Below, one piece after another: positions 56,723 to 64,000 of a stretch of DNA of 64,000 bases. The stretch's first letter is position 1; each line of letters opens with the position of its first letter. The translations under genes and the position numbers were made by a program. Source of the stretch: Colocasia esculenta (Eukaryota > Streptophyta > Magnoliopsida > Alismatales > Araceae); assembly GCA_014218235.1 (NCBI GenBank), contig CM024766.1, positions 72,033,207 to 72,097,206 on the forward strand, read 5' to 3'. The notes beneath the pieces were generated by a model. It saw nothing but the letters and a program-made list of their open reading frames with translations. It ran no database searches and was not told the DNA's origin.

Positions 56723-58084
56723 TAATATATACAGGTGCAATAGGCAACCAAGAGGGGAGGGGTGAATTGGTTATCGCCTAAATAATTTTTTTGTTTACAA
56801 GTACGAATTAGACTTAGTTAAATAAATCTAACAATAAGATGCACAACGGAATATGACAAGACTAAACGTGAGACCAACTATCCTAACGTGCAAAGAATGG
56901 AGAAAGAGACAAGGAATAAAACTATTTTTAGAGTGGTTTGGCCAACACACCATGTGTGCGCCTACGTCCACTATCCCACACTTTTATGAGGATTTTCCAC
57001 TAACTTGTTTCTTGGGTACAAGCCGATAAACCCTCTCACCACACATACACACATCGTTGTTTTCTGGAACAACACCAACCCCACCTTGAGTTTAGGGACG
57101 AGACAGCCCAGTGTGTAGTGCACAACCCCCACCACACATACACACACAAAGTTTTTGATTCGAAAGAACAATTAAAGAACTTGGATAGGAGAATAACAAC
57201 TAGACAAGTAAAATATGAATTCCCCCTATCACAGAGATGAAGAGTCGTTGTAAAACGATGAACGCTGATGTAGAACACGACTTGAACTCTTCACCGAACT
57301 CTTATGGGCGTTGCTTGGATGTAGATACTTGGTAGGTCCTCCACATGGCAACTATGACGTTTTCCACGCTTGATTTTGAGGTTGTTGCAGACTTCTTCAG
57401 AAATTCACCAAAAACCCTAGCTCAACGAGATAGAATGCTTCTAGCACGATGGGTATCTCTTCTAAGGGCTTGGAAAGGGTGTTATATATATACACTAACC
57501 CAAAAGATCACAATTTGGACAAATCCTTGGGTAGAGAGCTAATGGAGGAAAGAGTCCATCCAATTTAGGAAATTGTGTTTCTGTAATCGATCGACCGATT
57601 TTAGGAAATTGGTCATCCGATTCATGATCTGGACTTGAGGTCAACATGCTGCTCTTCTGTGTCGACATGCTTTCCTGATTGGTCGTCCGATTCCTCAAAA
57701 TTGCCATTCGATTTCCGCATGTCCCCAAACCAAAGTTACTGGGATGATCGATCGACCGAGAATCATTAATTGATTGTCTGATTTTGCTCGGTCCCCAAGC
57801 CAAAGCTACTGGGAGAGTCAGTTGACTGATAACCAGAATTTTGTCAATCGACTATTAGTTTTGCAATTTAGGCAGTCTTCAATTTTGTTCATTCCAAACC
57901 TTGGCCTTTGTAATTGTCAATCGACTTTGGCCTATGTTGCTGCACACTTAACACACAAATTAGACCCTCAAAATAAATCAAACACATGGGTCATCAACAA
58001 GAATAACAATTGGTGCTTTGTGAGCATATCAACATGAATTAGATTTAGGGTTTTTGTGATCATCAAAATCTACAGAGTATAACA
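56723..58084 (-). repeat. Copia-2 3' LTR
   Basis: Pairs with 61384-62775. TATATATA at about 57483-57495 is the promoter candidate (minus strand GTGTATATATATAACACCC). It contains several copies of a (G)GTCGACCGATT-like motif at 57580-57860. Confidence 0.88.
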
Positions 58085-58098
58085 ACCTCCTCATTTTT
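58085..58098 (-). other. Copia-2 polypurine tract
   Basis: On the minus strand AAAAATGAGGAGGT abuts the LTR start TGTTATACTC. Confidence 0.7.
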
Positions 58099-59464
58099 GA
58101 TGATAACAAAACACTTGTAAATTCCTCACACAAAACACAACATTTGATTTCTGATACCGATTTTTGATACAAATTTGTTGTTCCATTTTTTTATTTTTAT
58201 ATAATACACATGTATGCAAGCATTTACAGTCATGCAATATTACCCCCCCCCCAAAAAAAAAATTCTTCTAACTCTCCTCTTTCTCTTTTGTACACAGACT
58301 CTCCCCCAAATCTAAATATAAAATCTACATATTCTCTCCCCATTTTTTACTGTATTAAAAAGTGGACGATAATATGGATAAGAAATGCAGTTGACTCAAG
58401 TAGAAAGTGGACATATGAAATCTCACTATGGGGAGGATGATGGAGTGCATGCACTAAGAAATAGCCATGACATAGCCCATGAATTTAATCAATTTCTTAA
58501 GACACACCAAAAATTAACTACTATGAAAAGTGATGTGTGAGATATGATTAAAATGTATCACACATGAGGTTGGCTAGAAATGTTAATTAACACTAACGGA
58601 TACTCCGAATCCAACCCATGCATGATAGACTCTCGATTTTTGGTAGCTATCACTTTGCCCCTTTTTTTTATTTTGAAAGCAATTGATGTCAAATTGACAT
58701 CAAATTGTTTCTTTCTTTCTTTTTCTTTCATTTATGAGGAAAGTATTGTCGTTTGACACGAGGCTCCTCACTTGTTCAGTGGAGAGACCCAGCTACTAAG
58801 CTCAATTCCTTTTTCCTTTCAACCTAGGATATGTAGCTTTTTCCTCACGAGTTACTATAAGTTAGGTAGATGTTAAGAATTACAAAAGCGTTAAGAGAAA
58901 TTCCACCTATCATCAAGTGATATCTATTAATCATATTCATGTGCATTGGTGTGTTGGACTTAATTTCAAATGTATTTTGAGAAAGCATGTTAAATACATA
59001 ACTATTTAGCTCCCCCTTAATGTATATACAAGCCAAATTAATTAACTCTCCCTTAGTGTCAACATAAATACACACTAAATTTCAAGTCAATGCAATAAGA
59101 ATAACAAGGGAGTATATGCCATAGAAAGAATCAAGAAAGGTGTTTTACATATAATTTACATGCTTGCACACAATGGATAGACATGTAAGCATAAACATAC
59201 ATTAGGCACTAAACTCTATGACCATTTTTGTGTTTTTACTTTTTCAAATTTTTTTATAGAAAGAAAACAAAAAAATAGCCTGACATCAAAATTTAACAAA
59301 TTAAACAATGAAGATATATAATAGTATTCATCTTATCTTAACAGCTCAAGAATAATAATAGATGATACTCATAGAACAATTTAGATGTCTTGAATTTTAC
59401 ATTGATATTCCAGCTCAAATTTTTCAAGACACTTGCAACCACAACTCTCAATTGAATTTCTTTG
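58099..59464. other. Copia-2 interior without pol
   Basis: The 1.4 kb where pol should be is AT-rich, with runs such as CCCCCCCCCCAAAAAAAAA near 58243-58261, and has no recognisable RT, integrase or protease. Either a deletion with unrelated filler, or a non-autonomous family structure. Confidence 0.6.
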
Positions 59465-60043
59465 GTACCCAAACGGTTTTAGGTTTAGCAGTGATAGTCC
59501 TGGACGGCAATAAATCATTCCTAATCCACACCAAATTCATTTTCTGTATGTTTTTCTTCATCTAGCAATATGACCATGCCCACCATAGAAATAACATGTA
59601 ACATGTGAAGTGTGTGGTGTGAGACATGGCCTATGATCATAAATACAGGGGACATGCTTATTCTTCTTTGGTGGCTGCAATTTTTTAACATGAGAATGCT
59701 TCTTTGTTTGCATGGATTTCTTATCATGAACTGGTTTCTTAGGATGCACAAATTTTTTAAACTGAACATGTGATGTGCTTGGTGCATTACTTGCATGAAC
59801 AAAAGATGTTTTCATCTTAGACTCAAGAGATTTAGTCTTATTAGGTGAATAACCTAGACCATGTCTATTTGTGTTCACCTTGACATCAAGTACTTCATCT
59901 AACTTTTGTTTTCCCTTCATGAGTCTAGAAATAGTGGATTTTAGATCATTTATAGTTTCATGTAGTTTTTTGACAGAAATTTCAGAAGTTTTAACATTCT
60001 CTTCAAGCACATGCACTTGGTTTTTCAATTTTTTTATTTTCAT
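59465..60043 (-). pseudogene. Copia-2 gag, C-terminal coil and second knuckle
   Basis: A Lys-rich, probably coiled-coil stretch (VKKLHETINDLKSTISRLMK, KQKLDEVLD), then GLGYSPNKTKSLESK, a Lys/His-rich run, and a degenerate knuckle (CYFYGGHGHIAR; second Cys is Tyr). The frame ends with KTVWVPKK at about 59465. This 'coil plus GLGY plus knuckle plus VWVPK' layout matches the end of gag in SIRE/Maximus elements just before protease, which is not present. Different frame from the N-terminal gag. Confidence 0.72.
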
Positions 60044-60329
60044 ATTTCAAAAAATTATTTTCTTTTTCAAACATGCTTAATTTTTTTGTAAAACCACTAT
60101 CATGTGCCATGCATTCCAATTATTATTCATTCAATTCAATTTTACTTTGCATGATCTCATTTTCATCATGAATGTTTTCACATTTTAGTTTAAGCTCATG
60201 GCATGACATGCAAAGAATTTCATCATGAACAAGGTCTTCAATATTCTTTTTCAAACCTTTATTTTTCTTTTAATTTTCCTATACTTTTTATGCAAGGCAG
60301 AGTACATGTCTTCCATCTCCTTAAGTGTA

Positions 60330-61335
60330 AAAATTTCTTAATCAGAATTTACCTTGGGAGTTTCTTCCTCAAGTTCCATGAGGCCTTGGGCTTCTTTGCC
60401 TTGACTTTGTTCTACTTTTTCAGAAACACTGGGCACTCTGATCTCATGTGGCCAATGCCTTGACATTCATAGCAGATCATCTTTGACCTTTTACTGGGTT
60501 CTCCTTGCTTGCATTTACCCTTAAAGTCCTTGGGAAATGTTGCAGACTAGACCTTTTACTTCCTGAGAAATTTTCTAAAGCTCTGTGTTATATTTGTCAT
60601 TTTTGCTTCATCTCCACTTGATGAACTTTCTTCTGAGTTGAGTGCCTTAGACATTTTAGCTTTCAGAGCCACATCTTTTTCCTTAACAAGGGGTGGTTGC
60701 TTGGCCTCCTCCCTTTTCAAATTTATCTCATATGTCATGAGACACCCAATAAGTTTTTCCACAGTGAGGGTTGACAGATTTTTGGAGTCTTCAATGACCG
60801 TAGCTTTTGTGTGCCACACCAGTGGGAGGGATCTTAAGATCTTTCTCACAAGCTCTGAGTTAGTGTAATTTTTTCCAAGTGCCTTCAAACTACTGGTGAT
60901 CTTGGTGAACCATGCAAACATTTCTAAGATGGTCTCAATAGGGTACCTTTTGAATATCTCATACTCATGCACTAGGAGGTTGGTTCAAGTCTCTTTGACT
61001 TCAAAAGTGCCTTTATAAATCAACTTTAGTCTGTCCCACATCTCCTTCGTTGAACTGCACATAGAGACATGAGAATACTCATCAGGATGAATAGCACAGT
61101 GCATAATATTCATAGCACTGAAATTAATCTTGGACTTTTTAATATTATCCACTGTCTACTTTCTCTCATCCTATGGCAATGTGTATGGATTGTTACTAAC
61201 GACTTTCCAAATCTCATAGTCTTGAGCTCTAAGAAAGACATGCATATGGTTTTTCTAATATGGGTAGTTGTTGCCATCAAAGTAAGGTGGACGATGAATG
61301 GAATGACCCTCGGCCGTAAATCATTTGCTGGCCAT
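60330..61335 (-). pseudogene. Copia-2 gag, N-terminal part and first knuckle
   Basis: The frame begins MASK at 61335, then HSIHRPPYFDGNNYPY and the UBN2-type core (MHEYEIFKRYPIETILEMFA, SSLKALGKNYTNSELVRKIL, RSLPLVW, LIGCLMTYEINLKREEAK). A CX2CX4HX4C knuckle follows (CYECQGIGHMRSEC at about 60436-60474). All of this is in one frame but with several stops (for example after MASK, after NNYPY where Trp is expected, and at 60556-60558). Gag forms the particle and binds RNA. The coding pattern is still clear despite the decay. Confidence 0.82.
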
Positions 61336-61368
61336 CACACACAGGATCACTCTTAAGATTAAGAGCCC

Positions 61369-61381
61369 TGCTTTGATACTA
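61369..61381 (-). other. Copia-2 primer binding site (decayed, initiator tRNA-Met)
   Basis: Minus strand TTAGTATCAAAGCAGGG; the intact form in relatives is TTGGTATCAGAGCAGGG. Two G-to-A changes. Confidence 0.7.
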
Positions 61382-61383
61382 AT

Positions 61384-62775
61384 TGATATATACGAGTGCG
61401 ATAGATAACCAAGAGGGGAGAGGTGAATTGGTTATCACTTAAATAAAATTTTCTTCACAAGTATGACTTAGACTTAATTAAACACAACAATAAGATGCAC
61501 AGCAGAATATGACAAGACTAAAGGCGATACCAACTATCCTAACATGTGAAAAATGGAGAAAGAGACAAGGAATCAAACCACATATTGCACGCAGGATTTT
61601 AGAGTTGCTCGGCCAACACACCATGTATGCACCTATGTCCACTACCCCACACCCCCGTGAGGATTTTCTACTAACTTGTTTCCGAGGTACAAGCCGATAA
61701 ACCCCTCACCATACACACACACCATTGTTTTTGGGGACAACACCAACCCCATCTCGTGTTCAGGGACGAGACAGCCCAATGTGTAGTGCACAACCCGCAC
61801 CACACACACACATACAAAGTTTTCAGTTTGAAAGAACAATTAAAGAACTTGGACAGGAGAATAACAACTAGAGAAGTAAAATATGAATTCCCCTTGTCAC
61901 AGAGATGAAGAGTTGTTGTAAAATGTTGAACGCTGATGTAGAACATGACTTGAACTCTTCACTGAAGCCTTATGGATGTTGCTTGGATGTAGCACGACCC
62001 TCTGATACTTGGTAGCAACTTCACATAGCAACAATGACATTTTTCATGCTTGATTTTGAGGTTGTTACAGGCTTCTTAAAAAATTCACCGAAAACCTTAG
62101 TTCAATAAGATAGGATGCTTCTAGCATGATGGGTATCTTTTCTGGGGGCTTGGAAAGGGTGTTATATAAATATACCCCAACTCAAAAGATCACAATTTGG
62201 ACGAATCCTTAGGCATAGACCTAATGGAGGAAAGAGTCCATCCAATTTAGGAAACTGTGTTTCCGTAATCGGTCGACTGATTCTAGAAAATCAGTGTCGA
62301 CATGCTGCTCTTCTGTGTCGACATGCTGCTCTTTTGTGTCGACATGTTCTCCTAATTGGTCGTCCGATTCCTCAAAACTAATCGTCTGATTTCCGTATTG
62401 TCCCCAAACCAAAGTTACTGGGATGATCGGTCAACCGAAAATCATCAATCGATCGTCTGATTTTACACTATCTCCAAACCAAAGGTATTGGGAGGGTCAG
62501 TTGACTGATAACCAAAATTTGGTCAATCGACTGTTAGTATTGTTGTTTTTCTAGTCGGTCTTCAGTCCTATTCTGTCTAAGCCTTGGCCTTTGTAATTGT
62601 CACTTTTCAATGTGATTTTGGCCTATGTTGTCGCACACTTAATACACAAACTAAACCCTCAAAATAAATCAAACACTTGGGTCATCAACAAGAATAACAA
62701 TTGGTGCTTTGTGAGCATATCAACATGAATTAGATTTAGTATTTTTGTGATCATCAAAATCTACAAATTACAACA
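61384..62775 (-). repeat. Copia-2 5' LTR
   Basis: 1392 bp partner of 56723-58084. A GTGTCGACATGCTGCTCTT segment is duplicated near 62293-62345. The promoter candidate is TATATTTATATAA at about 62164-62176 (minus strand). Confidence 0.88.
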
Positions 62776-64000
62776 ATGGCCAGGTGTTACGCCTAGACAC
62801 TTCCAAATCTTTCTCTCTCCCTTAAAATATTATTCTCCATTTTAGACTTCATCTTTATTGACTTGACCGTCAGAAAGTCATCCCAAGATCCTCATCCCTG
62901 AGATTGACTTTTTTGCAATTCGGGATAGCATGGGGGCCAATCAGGGCACTTGTTCTTCACCATAAGTTTATGATTTGAAGTCTTCTCAGAGCCAAGGTGG
63001 TTTTCCATGCTTTGAGTACATAAGAGCGGGTTGAAACCGACCACATAAACTATCACATAGACCAAGTATTACTCTAGATTTAAGGGTGTGCGATTGGGTT
63101 GAATTCGTGCTGCATCTGGTAGAACCTTGACTTGGCCCAATGATATTGAACCAAATTGGGTTGGGTTTAGCACCCATTCAAGAAACTTTCATTAGAGTCT
63201 TTAGCCTAATGTTAGGTCAAGGAGTCTGAACAAGCTCGGCCCAACCTTAGAGTGAAGCAATTGCATGTGACAAGCAAGGATGCAGGCCTTCATCTTGGGT
63301 CTTTGCATTTTTTATTAAATAAAAAAAAATAAAAAAGACTTGATCTGATTTCCCAAGCAAATTTACACATATATCATCACTTTGTGTAAATATTGTAAAA
63401 TATGACACGAGTTAAATTTTGTCAAGAAAGGAATAGTATTCGGCTGACATGTTGGTTGATCCTCCTATGACCAAAAGGTATCCTCTCACTCTTTCTCTCC
63501 CCACACCACTTCGACAAAATGCAGACATGCACTCGTTTCTCCTTCTCACGTTAGATGAAAAGCCCCTTCTAGAACTTTAAAGACATATAGGTCAAGGTAG
63601 TCCGTACCGCCTGTACCACCCATACCAATCTTTCCCAAGCACGATACAGTACAGTCTGTACCATGAAATCAGTTGACTAAAAATTCCACATCGGTTGGCC
63701 GAACATTGTCTTTGACAAACAATTGGATCTAGATGCCTCTGATAGAAATCGGTCGACCGATCAAGTGAAATCGGTCAACCAATTTTGGAGTTTACTTGAT
63801 GGGTACATGAAAATGCCAATGTGACATCTTTCTTTAAATGGTTCTAACTTCTTCTCCAACTCTTATCCTGTTCATCTACATGAAAAATTAGAAATGGACA
63901 CTCTCTCTTTTAACACACAAATACTGACATTAGAAAGTAATGACTTTCCTTACCTAATCCTCTACATCATTTTAAGCGTGAGGGGGTATAACTTCCATCC
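62776..64000. other. Right flank, no gene recognised
   Basis: No open frame with a domain. Near 63597-63665 the sequence has repeated GTACC-type motifs (CCGTACCGCCTGTACCACCC, CAGTCTGTACC). Near 63748-63785 is an inverted-repeat-like ATCGGTCGACCGAT followed by ATCGGTCAACCAAT, similar to the motif in the Copia-2 LTRs. This suggests part of another, unidentified LTR running past the window edge. Confidence 0.4.

Larger units (their letters stand above)
56723..62775 (-). mobile_element. Copia-2: SIRE/Maximus-like Copia element with pol deleted
   Basis: LTRs 56723-58084 (1362 bp) and 61384-62775 (1392 bp), clearly related but well diverged, so older than Copia-1. The right LTR starts TGATATATACG; the left start is mutated to TAATATATAC. 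The mutated PBS (TTAGTATCAAAGC, from the initiator-Met type) lies at 61369-61381 and the PPT at 58085-58098. The flanking 5-mers ACGAC and ATGGC differ by two transitions and fit a decayed ACGGC duplication. The internal part is only 3.3 kb and has gag but no protease, integrase, RT or RNase H. Confidence 0.85.

Overview
The window looks like repeat-dominated nuclear DNA of a flowering plant. Every large coding trace belongs to a plant transposable-element lineage (Ty3/Gypsy chromoviruses of Tekay type, an Athila/Tat-type Gypsy element, Ty1/Copia elements, L1-like and RTE-like LINE remnants, a CACTA DNA transposon). The only host-like coding pieces are short exon fragments with GT-AG splice sites inside the CACTA element. 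I see no intact host gene and no rRNA or tRNA gene. The species cannot be named from what is visible.

Layout. (1) 1-12748: a Tekay-like chromovirus on the minus strand ('E1'), cut by the left window edge. It sits next to a plus-strand LINE ORF2 3' end (12749-about 13989), probably its target. A 2.9-kb solo LTR (5801-8684, TSD CCTGC) has landed in its gag. (2) 13990-17388: unassigned DNA with a large GA microsatellite. (3) 17389-55807: a second chromovirus ('E3', TSD CAAAC) expanded from about 8.8 kb to 38 kb by nested insertions. Its left LTR holds an 11-kb Athila/Tat-type element ('E2', 18598-29633, TSD GCGAC). Its right LTR holds a Copia element ('Copia-1', 37123-55708, TSD CGACG/CAACG). 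Copia-1 in turn carries a 9.5-kb CACTA transposon (39437-48933, TSD TAT) in its RNase H region. (4) 55813-56722: flank with an RTE-type LINE 3' fragment. (5) 56723-62775: an older Copia element ('Copia-2', SIRE/Maximus-like) that keeps gag but has lost pol. (6) 62776-64000: unassigned flank.

The TSDs give the order: E3 first, then E2 and Copia-1 independently in its two LTRs, then CACTA inside Copia-1. All autonomous-type polyproteins are broken by stops, frameshifts or catalytic substitutions.

Two things stand out. The CACTA element carries, all in the same orientation, fragments resembling three unrelated host genes: a UBP12/13-type ubiquitin protease, a DCD-domain protein and the chloroplast thioredoxin-like protein HCF164. 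The UBP12 piece keeps three exons, two introns and an open spliced frame. The Athila-type element E2 has lost reverse transcriptase, RNase H and the integrase core, yet gag, protease and the integrase C-terminus remain in one reading frame with only two stops, as expected for a non-autonomous family. All functional statements rest on motif recognition by eye; no database search was run.
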